Shown here: one piece after another, positions 14,108-22,858 of the stretch | How positions within the stretch are numbered: position 1 is the first letter of the stretch | Layout: each line of letters opens with the position of its first letter | NCBI GenBank assembly: GCA_038210455.1 | Contig: JBBQWP010000009.1 | Location: forward strand, 1 to 64,000 | DNA: 64,000 bases | Source of the DNA: UBA11740 sp038210455 | Lineage (GTDB): Bacteria > Acidobacteriota > Blastocatellia > Pyrinomonadales > Pyrinomonadaceae | Direction of reading: 5' to 3' | Made by a program: the position numbers and the translations under genes | Notes under the pieces: model-generated | Databases searched by the model: none | The model's input: the letters and a program-made list of their open reading frames with translations, nothing else | What the model was told of the DNA's origin: nothing

Positions 14108-14469
14108 TGCACCTTAAAATTTGGATTCTCGATCAGGCCGAAGATATTGCCGAAGGGATCTTTGACCGTGGCTACTTTGATCCCTTCGCCTACGTCCTGT
14201 AAGGCTTCGTGAATGGTGGCGCCGAGTTCCACAATGCGCTTGAGCGCAGCTTCGGCGTTTTCGACTCCCCAGTAAGCAACCGCGCCGTCGGCCTTCTCGG
14301 CGCTGTTGGCTGCTCCCGGTTGAAGCCCGAGTTCGTAGCCTGAAACATTGAAGCCGACATAGAACGGCTGGTCAAAGTAAGGCTGCACGCCCAGCACTTC
14401 ACTGTACCAATGCTTGCCCTGATCGATGTCGTCAACGTGATAGATTGCGGTTCGTAATCCGAGAAACAT
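14104..14469 (-). CDS. VOC-superfamily protein
   Basis: 121 residues. IYHVDDIDQGKHWYSEVLGV (about 9-28) is the first beta-alpha unit with a candidate metal His. A second unit, VAYWGVENAEAALKRIVELG (about 64-83), ends in KDPFGNIFGLIENP (about 103-116) with the candidate Glu. A good ribosome site (AGGAG, seven bases before ATG) supports the start. Head gene of the VOC-VOC-RidA-crotonase-dehydrogenase run. Function unknown; antibiotic-resistance or lyase roles are not indicated. Confidence 0.85.
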   Translation of the reverse strand: MFLGLRTAIYHVDDIDQGKHWYSEVLGVQPYFDQPFYVGFNVSGYELGLQPGAANSAEKADGAVAYWGVENAEAALKRIVELGATIHEALQDVGEGIKVATVKDPFGNIFGLIENPNFKVQ

Positions 14470-14486
14470 TGTTCACTCCTGGAGGG

Positions 14487-14531
14487 AGCGCCGACATCCT
14501 GTCGGCGGTTAGTGGGCATCCTGCCCGCACT
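14487..14531. repeat. Partial family C repeat
   Basis: GCCGACATCCTGTCGGC and GGGCATCCTGCCCGC stand side by side as two short palindromes, half the size of the units at 12.3 or 36.7 kb. Located between DinB-like and VOC genes. Confidence 0.7.
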
Positions 14532-14532
14532 C

Positions 14533-15150
14533 TTATCGTTCACGGTTCTTTACAGCAAAGTCCATCACCTCATCCAAACGACTTTCCCCGGGCGTGGCGG
14601 ATGACTGGCCAAGCTTCTCCCCCAGATAGGCGTTGAATTCGCCGGAACGGTTGCGCGGCACGCTCAAGCTCTGCCATTCGGTCGACTTGAAATGCTTCGC
14701 CAGGTAAACGATCTGGCCGACGTGATAAGCATAGTGCGCCAGTTGGCGATTAATGGCCTGAATCACCGTGTGATCCTGGCCGCGAATTCTGATTGTGCGC
14801 ATCAAATCTTCCGGCTTCAAAGGTTCGACTGCGTCAAAGACAGATTTCCAACCCTGCTCCCAGTAAGCGATCATGTCGTCCTTCGTAGTTTTCGGCAGCA
14901 TTACAAATTCCATGTCGCGATTGCGCTCGGGCTTTTCGCCGTCGGTGGTCAGAAAGTCGGTCCAGCGCGAGAGCATATTCCCCGCCATGTGCTTCATGTT
15001 GACGGCGATGCTATTCGATTCCGGATCGATCGTCTTGAAGAAGTCTTCATCAGAGATTTGCGCGTGCGCGCGTTCCGCGAGTGTCTTGTAATCGCGAAAG
15101 GTTTGCAGCGCGTCGGTCAGGTAATGTTCGGCGATTGATTGATCGTTCAT
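14533..15150 (-). CDS. DinB/DUF1572-family protein
   Basis: 205 residues from the Met opening NDQSIAEHYLTDALQTF; a 38-residue upstream extension is read through family F repeats and is rejected. The four-helix DinB fold is supported by MKHMAGNMLSRWTDFLTT (about 51-68) and INRQLAHYAYHVGQIVYLAK (about 130-149), which supply the three His residues of the usual metal site. Members are often thiol-dependent transferases or of unknown role. It is on the same strand as the catabolic genes. The last residues (NRER) resemble those of HisS, whose end is repeat-derived. Confidence 0.8.
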   Translation of the reverse strand: MNDQSIAEHYLTDALQTFRDYKTLAERAHAQISDEDFFKTIDPESNSIAVNMKHMAGNMLSRWTDFLTTDGEKPERNRDMEFVMLPKTTKDDMIAYWEQGWKSVFDAVEPLKPEDLMRTIRIRGQDHTVIQAINRQLAHYAYHVGQIVYLAKHFKSTEWQSLSVPRNRSGEFNAYLGEKLGQSSATPGESRLDEVMDFAVKNRER

Positions 15151-15182
15151 GACGTTAATTAGTTTGCGAAGCAGGCGAAATA

Positions 15183-15350
15183 TCATTAGCCCACAGCGCC
15201 AGCTGTGGGTTAGCGAAAAATTAGGAATACGAGCCCCGGCAGGGGCGGCATAAACGACGCTCAATTATGTCGCCCGCTAAAGCGGGCTCAATCAAATACC
15301 TTCGTCATCGTACCCACAGCTTGCGCTGTGGGCCAGGGATATATCGCCGG
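15183..15350. repeat. Family F palindromes, several units
   Basis: CCCACAGC-GCCA-GCTGTGGG, a CCCGGCAGGGGCGG stretch, GCCCGCTAAAGCGGGC, CCCACAGC-TTGC-GCTGTGGG and GCCGGC-TTT-GCCGGC follow each other between hisS and the DinB-like gene. The 297-base gap otherwise holds the family I pair. Confidence 0.8.
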
Positions 15351-15383
15351 CTTTGCCGGCTGGTTGCCCGGTTTCACCACAAA

Positions 15384-15468
15384 GGTACAGAACAGCGCGC
15401 GGTAGCGACCTGATGCCAGATTCAAGTTGAGTGTTCGCATCCGGTCGCTACCGCTCGCGGTTCTGTAA
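15384..15468. repeat. Family I inverted pair (GGTAGCGACC), overlapping hisS end
   Basis: CAGAAC-x-GCG-x-GCGGTAGCGACC and its inverted partner are about 20 bases apart. The right arm supplies the last five codons (QNRER) and the TAG stop of hisS. Confidence 0.8.
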
Positions 15469-16860
15469 CGCGCTCGCCACTTCCGCGCGCTGCACGCTAC
15501 GCTGCTCGCCCGAACGAAGGTCCTTGATCGCAACTTCACCCCGAGCGCGCTCGTCATCGCCGACGATCGCCACAAATGGTATGCTGCGCGACGTCGCGTA
15601 CTTGAACTGCTTACCGATCTTGTCTGCTTCCGGATAAAGATCGACGCGCAAACCCTGGCTCCTCAATTCAGTCGCCAGCGCCAGCGACTCTGCAAACGAT
15701 TCTTCGTTCCAGATCGTCACCATCACGTCCGCGGGAGATGAAACCAACTCGGCTGGAAACATGTTGCGCTCGGTCATCACGACGATGATGCGTTCGAGGC
15801 CGAGAGAGAATCCACATGCGGGAACATCTTTGCCTAGAAACATCCCCACCAGATTGTCGTAACGACCGCCACCGCCGAGGCTGCCGGCGAGATCAGGCAC
15901 ATTGATTTCCATGATTGTACCCGTGTAGTACGAGAGCCCACGAGCAAGAGATGGGTCGATTTCGAGGTGCTTGGACGCCGAGGTTTCTTTAGCTAACTGC
16001 ACAATTCTCACTAATTCTGTGATCGCTTCGCCAGCCGTAGTTTTCCCTTCGTAATCACTCGGAAAGTCTTTGAAAGAAGTGTATTGAAAATTCAGCATTT
16101 GCAGGTTTGCTTCATGCCTGTCAGGCGAGAACTCATGAAACTCAAGCCGTCCTGACTGAGCTAGAAAAGTTCGGTTCATCATTCGGTAGAGAATAGTTTC
16201 AGCACTGCGTTGGGGAATTCCCTGAGTGGCGAGTTCTTTCTTTACGCCATCGATTCCGATCTTATCCAATTTATCAAGCGCAACCAACGCACCAGCTCGC
16301 TGGTCTTCGAGAATCATCGCTGCCGCCATGTGCCCGTCCATAAGTCGACGATGATTGAGCCTGATCGTGAATTCGCGGAAGCCCAAACGCTCAAGCGCAT
16401 CACTGGCAGCCGCGCAAATCTCCGCCTCCACCACCATCGACTTCGACCCCAGCACATCGACATCGCATTGATAAAACTCGCGAAATCTCCCCCGCGCCGG
16501 TCGATCGGCGCGCCAGACGGGTTGGATCTGGTAGCGTTTGAAAAACTTTGGCAGCTCGTTTTGATATTGGGCGACGACGCGCGCCAAAGGCACAGTCAGA
16601 TCGTAACGCAGCGCCAGATCGGCCTGGCCGGTTTTTTCATGTTCGCCGCGCTTGAGGATTTTGAAGATGAGTTGATTGCCCTCTTCGCCATACTTGCCCA
16701 TCAGGGTCTCGATGTTTTCGACGGCGGGAGTTTCCAGCGGCTCGAAACCATATCGTTCGTAGACAGACTTGATCACGCCGATGACGTATTCACGTTTGCG
16801 CACGTCGGCGGGCAGAAAGTCACGCATGCCGCGCGCTGGTTGGGTTTTGGCTGATGACAT
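15448..16860 (-). CDS. hisS: Histidine-tRNA ligase
   Basis: 470 residues from the Met before SSAKTQPARGMRDFLPADV; the family usually has 420-440, and the extra length is at the N-terminus and an inserted segment near the middle. Class II motif 1 is ARGMRDFLPADVRKREYV (about 8-25). Motif 2 is FKRYQIQPVWRADRPARGRFREFYQCDVD (about 105-133), and RGLSYYTGTIMEI (about 310-322) is the histidine-binding motif. Motif 3 is CGFSLGLERIIVVM (about 355-368), and the C-terminal anticodon domain runs from about 385. It is a plain housekeeping gene. Its final five residues and stop lie in an intergenic repeat arm. Confidence 0.95.
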   Translation of the reverse strand: MSSAKTQPARGMRDFLPADVRKREYVIGVIKSVYERYGFEPLETPAVENIETLMGKYGEEGNQLIFKILKRGEHEKTGQADLALRYDLTVPLARVVAQYQNELPKFFKRYQIQPVWRADRPARGRFREFYQCDVDVLGSKSMVVEAEICAAASDALERLGFREFTIRLNHRRLMDGHMAAAMILEDQRAGALVALDKLDKIGIDGVKKELATQGIPQRSAETILYRMMNRTFLAQSGRLEFHEFSPDRHEANLQMLNFQYTSFKDFPSDYEGKTTAGEAITELVRIVQLAKETSASKHLEIDPSLARGLSYYTGTIMEINVPDLAGSLGGGGRYDNLVGMFLGKDVPACGFSLGLERIIVVMTERNMFPAELVSSPADVMVTIWNEESFAESLALATELRSQGLRVDLYPEADKIGKQFKYATSRSIPFVAIVGDDERARGEVAIKDLRSGEQRSVQRAEVASALQNRER

Positions 16861-17170
16861 TGAATTAGCTCTGGTGTATTTCGCGGCAATCATAACCTGA
16901 AACACAGTTTGTCGGAAAAGATCGTGATCTCAACCTTTGCGCCATACCTCTCGTCCTTTGCGCCTTTGCGTGAAATGCCTCTGGCGCTACATGCAGTTCA
17001 CGCAAAGGCGCAAAGCAAGGCCGCAAAGGCGCCAAGATTCCTCCACCCCCTTGAATCTTTGTAACTTTCTGAGTATAAGCAACGTCAATTCAGTTAAAGT
17101 TCGTCTGCCCGGATTTCCTGAGGTGAGCGAACCAGCTTTCCGCAAATCAATTCTTGAATAGGAGTCTACG
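16861..17170. repeat. Divergent gap with family J repeat (ACGCAAAGGCGCAAAG)
   Basis: This 310-base space separates hisS from the M28 peptidase gene. At about 16940-17035 TTTGCGCCTTTGCGTGAA and TTCACGCAAAGGCGCAAA form an inverted pair. The remainder must hold both promoters, but I see no convincing boxes. A GGAG ribosome site at 17161-17164 precedes the peptidase ATG. Confidence 0.65.
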
Positions 17171-18889
17171 ATGATCCGACGCCAATTTGTCGCCACCCTT
17201 CTGCTTTTTGCTCTGCTCGTCCCGTACGCCGCTTTCGGCCAGCAACCCGGAGGCCCACAACAGCCCGCTCCGGATCCAAACGATCCTGTCGTCCGCATCA
17301 AGGACGAGGGGATGAATCGTTCGCAGGTGGTGCAGACACTTTCATATCTCAGCGATGTGATCGGTCCGCGCCTGACGGCTTCGCCGGGAATGAAGCGCGC
17401 CAACAACTGGACGCGCGAAACGCTCGAGAAGTGGGGCATGCAGAACGCGCACCTGGAGGCGTGGGGTCCGTTCGGCCGCGGTTGGAGCTTGAAGCGTTTC
17501 AGCGCCCAGGTGGTTGACCCGCTGAACATTCCGCTGATCGCTTATCCCAAGGCGTGGTCGCCGGCGACCAATGGCGCGATCACGGGCGAGGTCGTTTACA
17601 TCGACGCGAAGACCGAAGCCGATCTGGAAAAGTACAAGGGCAAGTTGAAGGGCGCGATTGTCTTTACTCAGGCGCCGCGTGAATTGAAAGCGCGTTTCGC
17701 CCCGCTCGGTACCCGGCAGGATGAAAAGAGTTTGCTGGCGTTGGCTGATGCTCCGGCGCCGGGAGGCGGACGTGGTGCGGGCGGTGGCGGCGGTGGTTTT
17801 CGCATGACGCCCGAACAGCGCGCGACACTGAATTTCAACGCCCGCAAGCTGATGTTCGCACAGGAAGAAGGCGCGGCGGTGCTCGCTGATGGCAGCCGCG
17901 CGGGCGATGGCGGAACGGTCTTTGTGCAACAGGCGAGTGTGCCCACGATTATTCCCGACGTAACGCCGGCCACCCCGGCGCCGCGCGTGAATGTCTATGA
18001 CAAGACAGCGCCCAAGATTCTGCCGCAAATCACGTTGGCGAACGAACACTACAACCGGATCATGCGGATGCTGCAGGCCGGCGAGAAAGTAAGAATGGAA
18101 GTGAACATCGCCGTCGAATGGCAGGATGCCGATCTGATGGGCTACAACACGATCGCCGAAATTCCGGGCAGCGATCCGACTTTGAAAGATGAAATCGTAA
18201 TGCTGGGCGGCCACATGGATTCATGGCACGCCGGCACGGGCGCGACCGACAACGGCGCCGGTGTCGCAGTTGCGATGGAAGCGATGCGCATCATTCAGAC
18301 GCTCGGGCTGAAACCGAAACGCACTATTCGTATCGGGTTGTGGACCGGTGAAGAAGAAGGGCTGCTTGGTTCGGCTGCTTATGTTAAGCAGCATTTCGGA
18401 AGTCTTGAAGCTGGTAATCCAGGCGTTGTGCCCCCGGGAACTCCCAACAGTCAGCCGGCCGCGCCGCCAAAGCTGACGACCTTACCGGAGTACGACAAGT
18501 TCGACTGTTACTTCAATCTCGATAACGGCACCGGCAAGATTCGCGGCGTCTACATGCAAGGCAACGAAGCGGTGCGGCCGATCTTTCGCCAATGGCTGAT
18601 GTCTTTCCGCGATCGGCCGAATGAAAATGTTTGGGGAGCGAACACTTTGTCCATCTCGAACACGGGCGGCACCGATCACCTTTCGTTCGATCGCATCGGC
18701 CTGCCTGGATTTCAGTTCATTCAGGACGAGATTGAGTACGACACGCGCACGCATCACTCAAACATGGATGTGTTCGATCGCATTCAGGCCGATGACATGA
18801 AGCAAGCCGCGACGATCATGGCCGCTTTCGTCTATCTGACGGCAGATCGCGCCGAGAAGATTCCGCGCAAGCCGGCGCCGCGGAGATAG
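17171..18889 (+). CDS. Secreted M28-family metallopeptidase
   Basis: 572 residues with a signal peptide (about 1-23, RRQFVATLLLFALLVPYAAF). An M28 zinc-peptidase domain is split by a PA-like insertion (about 130-300). The di-zinc ligands are visible: His/Asp in GGHMDSWHAGTGATDNGAG (about 345-363), Glu-Glu in WTGEEEGLLGSAAYV (about 394-408), Asp in YFNLDNGTGKIRG (about 450-462) and His in THHSNMDVFDR near 530. This group resembles plasma carboxypeptidase Q-like aminopeptidases. A run GGGRGAGGGGGGF (about 198-210) is an unusual glycine loop in the PA-like part. It likely acts in the periplasm or outside on peptides. GGAG precedes the ATG by seven bases. Confidence 0.9.
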   Translation: MIRRQFVATLLLFALLVPYAAFGQQPGGPQQPAPDPNDPVVRIKDEGMNRSQVVQTLSYLSDVIGPRLTASPGMKRANNWTRETLEKWGMQNAHLEAWGPFGRGWSLKRFSAQVVDPLNIPLIAYPKAWSPATNGAITGEVVYIDAKTEADLEKYKGKLKGAIVFTQAPRELKARFAPLGTRQDEKSLLALADAPAPGGGRGAGGGGGGFRMTPEQRATLNFNARKLMFAQEEGAAVLADGSRAGDGGTVFVQQASVPTIIPDVTPATPAPRVNVYDKTAPKILPQITLANEHYNRIMRMLQAGEKVRMEVNIAVEWQDADLMGYNTIAEIPGSDPTLKDEIVMLGGHMDSWHAGTGATDNGAGVAVAMEAMRIIQTLGLKPKRTIRIGLWTGEEEGLLGSAAYVKQHFGSLEAGNPGVVPPGTPNSQPAAPPKLTTLPEYDKFDCYFNLDNGTGKIRGVYMQGNEAVRPIFRQWLMSFRDRPNENVWGANTLSISNTGGTDHLSFDRIGLPGFQFIQDEIEYDTRTHHSNMDVFDRIQADDMKQAATIMAAFVYLTADRAEKIPRKPAPRR

Positions 18890-18926
18890 ACGCATCGCAA
18901 GTTGACGACAGTTTTCTTAGATCTTG

Positions 18927-19076
18927 CTCCCTCTCCCTTTGGGAGAGGGTTGGGGTGAGGGTTTTAGAGCGGATCGATTGAACGGAATAGTTGTCCGCCC
19001 CAACACAACTAAAACCTTTAGCACTCTTACGTCTAAGCCCTCATCCCCGGCCCTTCTCCCAGAGGGAGAAGGGAGA
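18927..19076. repeat. Family E long repeat (CCCTCTCCCTTTGGGAGAGGG ... )
   Basis: The left half has CTCCCTTTGGGAG with a GGTTGGGGTGAGGG tail. The right half has CCCTCATCCCC then CCCTTCTCCC-AGA-GGGAGAAGGG, so the unit is an inverted repeat of about 150 bases with a variable middle that includes GTTGTG-type AACACAACTA. Other copies are at 46.96 and 51.73 kb. Confidence 0.9.
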
Positions 19077-19096
19077 TAAGAACGCCGACGAAGCTG

Positions 19097-19124
19097 TAGC
19101 GCAAGTTAGCAACTTGCGCTACTT
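19097..19124. repeat. Family G palindrome GTAGCGCAAGTT-AGC-AACTTGCGCTAC
   Basis: A near-perfect palindrome. The right arm read on the minus strand supplies the TAG stop of the TPR-protein gene. The same unit recurs at 34.89-34.97 kb. Confidence 0.85.
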
Positions 19125-20369
19125 AATCCCGATCACGACTTCCAGCCAATACCGCCTAAGCTTGTCGCGATTGGCCGTCCGGTACCCGGCATAGTCGCGG
19201 GCGATTCCCGGATCGGGATGCGCAAACAGAATGTAAGGCTCCAGCAGGCCGGCGTCATTCACCCTCACCAGATTATCGAGCGAAACTTCGAGCGTCTTAA
19301 CCTTGCCGGACTTCAGATCTTTGGCCGCGGCTTCGGCGACCATTCGCAGCGCGGCTGCCTCTTCTTTCAAACTGTGCCGGTAAACTTTTTCGGCGGGATA
19401 GTTCTTGAAGAAATCACTTTGTTTCCAGGCGATCCGCGTCAGACCGTACATTAACCATTCGTTCGAGCCATCGTTGCTGTTCAGAGTCTTCGGATCGATC
19501 GAGAGAGTGGTCTTGCCGTCCTGGGTGGCGGTCGAGTTCGGCGGATCGATTCGCGGATGGCCCAGCGTAACTTTATGTCGATCGCCCCACTGCGTTAGGC
19601 CGACATACGCGCGGCGGCCGTATGGCTCGGCGATGATCGCGTCAACAAATTTGTCGCGGGCCAGGTCGGTCTTGCCCTGCGCATCCAGAGCATCGCCCCA
19701 ATACCGGTAGGCCGTTTCCCGGTTGGCGTCGATGGCGATGGCTTTGGCAAACCAGGTTCCGGCATTATCAAAATGATCGCTGCGATATTTCGCGTCGGTC
19801 GAGTTGGATCCTTTCTTGAACTCGACATCACCCGCGTACAGCGCGGCATCGTACAAGTGCGGATCCGAATCGAGCGCACGCTTGTACGCGGCGAGCGCTT
19901 TGTCCAGCTCGCCTTTGACAAACGCTGCCTCGCCTTCTCTGATCGCCGCCTCGGCCGCTTGGATATTAGAAAACGGGACCTCTGTCGGATCCGGCGACGA
20001 CAACGCGTCAATGACCATCGTGGTCAAGTTACTGTTATCGCCCAGTGATCGAGAGCGGAGCAGCGTCGCCTTGGCACGATCCCTTAACTTCTGACGCGAC
20101 ACCGGATCTTTTTCGGCCGCCGTGGTGGCATAAAGAGCAAAGCCCAACTTTGACAGAATAACGAAATCGTTAGGATTGGCCGCCGCTACCTTTTCCAGCA
20201 GCGGCAAGGCGGCGGTGAAGTTGTTCGACTCGTAAAGATCGATCGCCTTCTGGCGTTCACCTGGATCCTGTGGCCGGGCAAAGGCGCCCGCTGCGATTAC
20301 CATCATGGCGACGAACGCCAAACCAGCATTGAGGAAGATTCTTTTTGCGGTTAAGCTTTGGTTGAGCAT
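19119..20369 (-). CDS. Exported TPR-repeat protein
   Basis: 416 residues from the Met with AGAGGTG seven bases upstream; a longer reading of 17 residues lacks support. There is a signal sequence (KRIFLNAGLAFVAMMVIAAG, about 9-28, cleaved near FAR-PQD). TPR-like helices begin at about 38 (GERQKAIDLYESNNFTAALP) and continue to about 240, with repeats such as GELDKALAAYKRALDSDP and RETAYRYWGDALDAQGKTDL. The C-terminal half (about 250-416) is less repetitive. It is probably a periplasmic scaffold. The substrate or partner is unknown. The stop codon lies within a palindromic repeat. Confidence 0.75.
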   Translation of the reverse strand: MLNQSLTAKRIFLNAGLAFVAMMVIAAGAFARPQDPGERQKAIDLYESNNFTAALPLLEKVAAANPNDFVILSKLGFALYATTAAEKDPVSRQKLRDRAKATLLRSRSLGDNSNLTTMVIDALSSPDPTEVPFSNIQAAEAAIREGEAAFVKGELDKALAAYKRALDSDPHLYDAALYAGDVEFKKGSNSTDAKYRSDHFDNAGTWFAKAIAIDANRETAYRYWGDALDAQGKTDLARDKFVDAIIAEPYGRRAYVGLTQWGDRHKVTLGHPRIDPPNSTATQDGKTTLSIDPKTLNSNDGSNEWLMYGLTRIAWKQSDFFKNYPAEKVYRHSLKEEAAALRMVAEAAAKDLKSGKVKTLEVSLDNLVRVNDAGLLEPYILFAHPDPGIARDYAGYRTANRDKLRRYWLEVVIGIK

Positions 20370-20493
20370 TACGAGCACCTCTGAATTGCCGTAGACGTTG
20401 CGGTTCCGGAAGACGCGCAAGTCTAGGGCTATTTTCGGAAACCTGTCAACGCAATTGAATTTCCGTCCGAGAGTTTAGAAGCGATGCTACCGC

Positions 20494-20520
20494 CCGCTTA
20501 GTGGGGCAGTAGCCCGACTC
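20494..20520. repeat. Partial family A repeat
   Basis: GGGGCAGTAGCCCGAC, half of the family A arm, stands between the TPR gene and the first peptide-transport ATPase gene. Confidence 0.6.
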
Positions 20521-20543
20521 TAAACAGAGGCGCAATGACACAT

Positions 20544-20563
20544 CGACAAACTGAAGTTTGTCG
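20544..20563. repeat. REP-like hairpin CGACAAACT-GA-AGTTTGTCG
   Basis: A nine-base perfect stem around GA, with the ACT-NN-AGT centre shared with the RAYT ends. It lies between two candidate starts of the next gene and would encode QTEV-like residues if the longer reading were real. Confidence 0.7.
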
Positions 20564-20576
20564 GACAGACGAGCAC

Positions 20577-21572
20577 ATGTCCCATCTACTCGAAGTCAAA
20601 AATCTCCATACGTATTTTCAGACGCGTGAGGGTTTGGTGTGCGCGGTTGAAGGTGTCAGCTTTCATCTCGATCGCGGAGAGTTGCTCGGGTTGGTGGGCG
20701 AGAGCGGCTGTGGCAAGTCGATGACCGCGCTTTCGATCATGCGCCTGATCTCGCCGCCGGGAAAGATTGTGGCCGGCGAGATTTTGTTTGAGGGCCGGAA
20801 CCTTTTGGAATTATCCAATGCGGCGATGCGCGATGTGCGCGGCAACGACATCGCCATGATCTTTCAGGATCCTATGACGTCGCTCAATCCCGTCTTTACC
20901 GTGGGTGGGCAGATTGCCGAAGCGCTGCGCCTGCATCGTGGCCTGTCCCGTAGAGCCGCGCGCGCCGCGGCGATTGAAGCTATGCGTGAAGTCTCGATCC
21001 CCGATCCGGCTTTGCGGGCTGACGATTACCCGCACCAACTTTCGGGCGGCATGCGGCAGCGGGTGATGATCGCCATGGCCCTGGCGTGTGATCCAAAAGT
21101 GCTGATCGCCGACGAACCAACGACAGCGCTCGATGTCACGATCCAGGCGCAGATTCTTGATCTGCTGAACCAGTTACGGCGTACGCGCGAGCTAGCGGTG
21201 CTGCTGATCACGCATGACCTCGGTGTTGTCGCGGAAGTCGCTGAGCGCGTCGCCGTGATGTACACCGGTAAGATCGTCGAGGAATCCCCCGTGGAAGAAT
21301 TATTCGCGCGGCCAAAACACCCTTACACCGAAGGGTTGCTGCGATCGGTGCCGAAGCTGACGGCGAAGGATGTCGCCAAAGCTGAGCGGCTACAAACAAT
21401 CGAAGGCACCGTGCCAAGGCCGACCGCTCTGCCGCCAGGCTGTCATTTCGAGCCGCGCTGTCAGTATCGAATGCCGCGTTGCAGGGAAAGCGAGATTCCG
21501 CTTTACGATGTCATGCCTGGCGTGACGGTGCGATGTGTTTTGTTTGATCCGGCGGTTAGGGCCACATCTTAA
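20577..21572 (+). CDS. Oligopeptide/dipeptide ABC transporter ATPase (DppD/OppD type)
   Basis: 331 residues from SHLLEVKNLHTYFQT. A start 14 codons earlier has AGAGG but reads through a REP hairpin, so the start is uncertain. Walker A GLVGESGCGKSMTA (about 39-52), Q-loop IFQDPMTSLNP (about 93-103), signature LSGGMRQRVMIA (about 153-164), Walker B VLIADEPTTALDVT (about 172-185) and switch His THDLGVVAEV. The C-terminal oligo_HPY region has GCHFEPRCQYRMPRC, the cysteine pattern of DppD-type ATPases. It energises peptide or nickel uptake with its partner downstream. No permease or binding-protein gene is nearby. Confidence 0.9.
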   Translation: MSHLLEVKNLHTYFQTREGLVCAVEGVSFHLDRGELLGLVGESGCGKSMTALSIMRLISPPGKIVAGEILFEGRNLLELSNAAMRDVRGNDIAMIFQDPMTSLNPVFTVGGQIAEALRLHRGLSRRAARAAAIEAMREVSIPDPALRADDYPHQLSGGMRQRVMIAMALACDPKVLIADEPTTALDVTIQAQILDLLNQLRRTRELAVLLITHDLGVVAEVAERVAVMYTGKIVEESPVEELFARPKHPYTEGLLRSVPKLTAKDVAKAERLQTIEGTVPRPTALPPGCHFEPRCQYRMPRCRESEIPLYDVMPGVTVRCVLFDPAVRATS

Positions 21573-21576
21573 AAAG

Positions 21577-21612
21577 ACCGATGGGACCTATATGACCTAT
21601 TGGTCCTATATC
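21577..21612. repeat. Family N CCTATA-type tandem
   Basis: GGGACCTATATGACCTAT-TGGTCCTATAT, built from GACCTAT and its inverse, fills the 42-base gap between the two ATPase genes. A second copy lies at 25.23 kb. Confidence 0.75.
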
Positions 21613-21614
21613 GT

Positions 21615-22610
21615 ATGAACGAAAACCACGAACTGGTCCGCCTCAGCGGACTGGTAAAGCATTTCCCGGTCGAAGACACCGGCGACGTCTACCGCGCGGT
21701 TGATGGCGTGTCTTTCAATATCCTCAGCGGCGAAACGCTTGGCCTGGTCGGTGAATCAGGCTGTGGCAAGTCCACAGTCGGACGCTGCCTGCTGCGGCTC
21801 ATCGAGCCGACGCACGGCTCTATTCAGTTCGAAGGCCGCGAGGTTACTACGATGGGCCGGAGCGAACTGCGCCAGTTGCGCCGCGAGATGCAGATCATCT
21901 TTCAGGATCCGAACGCATCGCTGAATCCGCGCATGAAAATCGGCGACATCATCGCTGAACCGCTCGTAATTCATAAGATAGGAAACCGCGCACAGCAGCG
22001 CGAGCGCGTCGCTTGGCTGCTGGGTAAAGTCGGCCTCGACGCCGACTTCATCAAACGCTACAGCCACGAATTCTCTGGTGGCCAGTTGCAACGCATCGGC
22101 GTAGCGCGCGCGCTGGCGCTGCATCCGAAATTGATCGTGGCTGACGAACCAGTTTCAGCGCTCGATGTTTCAGTTCAGGCCCAGGTCGTGAATCTGCTTC
22201 AGGACTTGCAGAAAGAATTTGGCCTTACTTATCTCTTTATCTCGCACGGTCTCGCCGTGGTCGAACACATCTCGACGCGGGTGGCCGTGATGTACCTGGG
22301 CCGCATCGTCGAGATTGCCAGCGCCGCGGATCTGTACCTGCGGCCGCTGCATCCCTACACCCAGGCGTTGCTTTCAGCCATTCCGGTTCCCGATCCGACG
22401 GCCCACCGCGACCGCGTAATCTTGAAAGGTGATGTGCCCACCTCGCGGAATCCGCCGTCGGGTTGTCGCTTTCGCACGCGTTGCCCGATTGCTATTGACG
22501 AATGCGCGCGAATCGATCCAGAGTTGCGCGAGATTTCACCGGGTCATACAGTCGCCTGCATCAGGGTTGAGGGTTACGAGAACGCGCCCAGCGTAGAACC
22601 GGGGCAGTAG
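21615..22610 (+). CDS. Oligopeptide/dipeptide ABC transporter ATPase (DppF/OppF type)
   Basis: 331 residues from the ATG; a TTG five codons earlier lies in a repeat. Walker A GLVGESGCGKSTVG (about 44-57), IFQDPNASLNP (about 95-105), signature FSGGQLQRIGVARALAL (about 150-166), Walker B LIVADEPVSALDVS (about 170-183) and SHGLAVVEHI switch. The C-terminal GCRFRTRCPIAIDEC has the cysteine set of this ATPase class. It pairs with the ATPase gene just upstream. Final codons GGG CAG TAG are part of a family A repeat. The membrane partners must be encoded elsewhere. Confidence 0.9.
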   Translation: MNENHELVRLSGLVKHFPVEDTGDVYRAVDGVSFNILSGETLGLVGESGCGKSTVGRCLLRLIEPTHGSIQFEGREVTTMGRSELRQLRREMQIIFQDPNASLNPRMKIGDIIAEPLVIHKIGNRAQQRERVAWLLGKVGLDADFIKRYSHEFSGGQLQRIGVARALALHPKLIVADEPVSALDVSVQAQVVNLLQDLQKEFGLTYLFISHGLAVVEHISTRVAVMYLGRIVEIASAADLYLRPLHPYTQALLSAIPVPDPTAHRDRVILKGDVPTSRNPPSGCRFRTRCPIAIDECARIDPELREISPGHTVACIRVEGYENAPSVEPGQ

Positions 22611-22630
22611 CCCGACCGTGAGGGAGGGCG
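22600..22630. repeat. Family A repeat arm, overlapping the stop codon
   Basis: GGGGCAGTAGCCCGACCGTG then AGGGAGGGC. The TAG inside is the stop of the DppF/OppF gene. Confidence 0.85.
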
Positions 22631-22631
22631 T

Positions 22632-22705
22632 AGCGGCGTAGCCGCTTGGTTTCAATCAAGGGAGTGGCCGGAAAGGCGCAGCCTTTCCGCACATCAGGCG
22701 GCAAG
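22632..22705. repeat. Family D repeat
   Basis: GGAAAGGCGCAGCCTTTCC, an internal palindrome, followed by GCACATCAGGCGGC as in the 1.4-1.57 kb copy. It continues the family A copy directly. Confidence 0.75.
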
Positions 22706-22858
22706 CCGCAAGCGAACCATGCAGAGCTGAGTGAAACATTGCAATAGTGCGGAGCGTATCAGGCTGTCAAAACAATGAGCCGCACTTAGGCTTGGTCCAC
22801 CGTATCGGACGGAAAAGCATTCGCCCCGTCCTTCGACATTCAACAGGAGGATAGTTTC

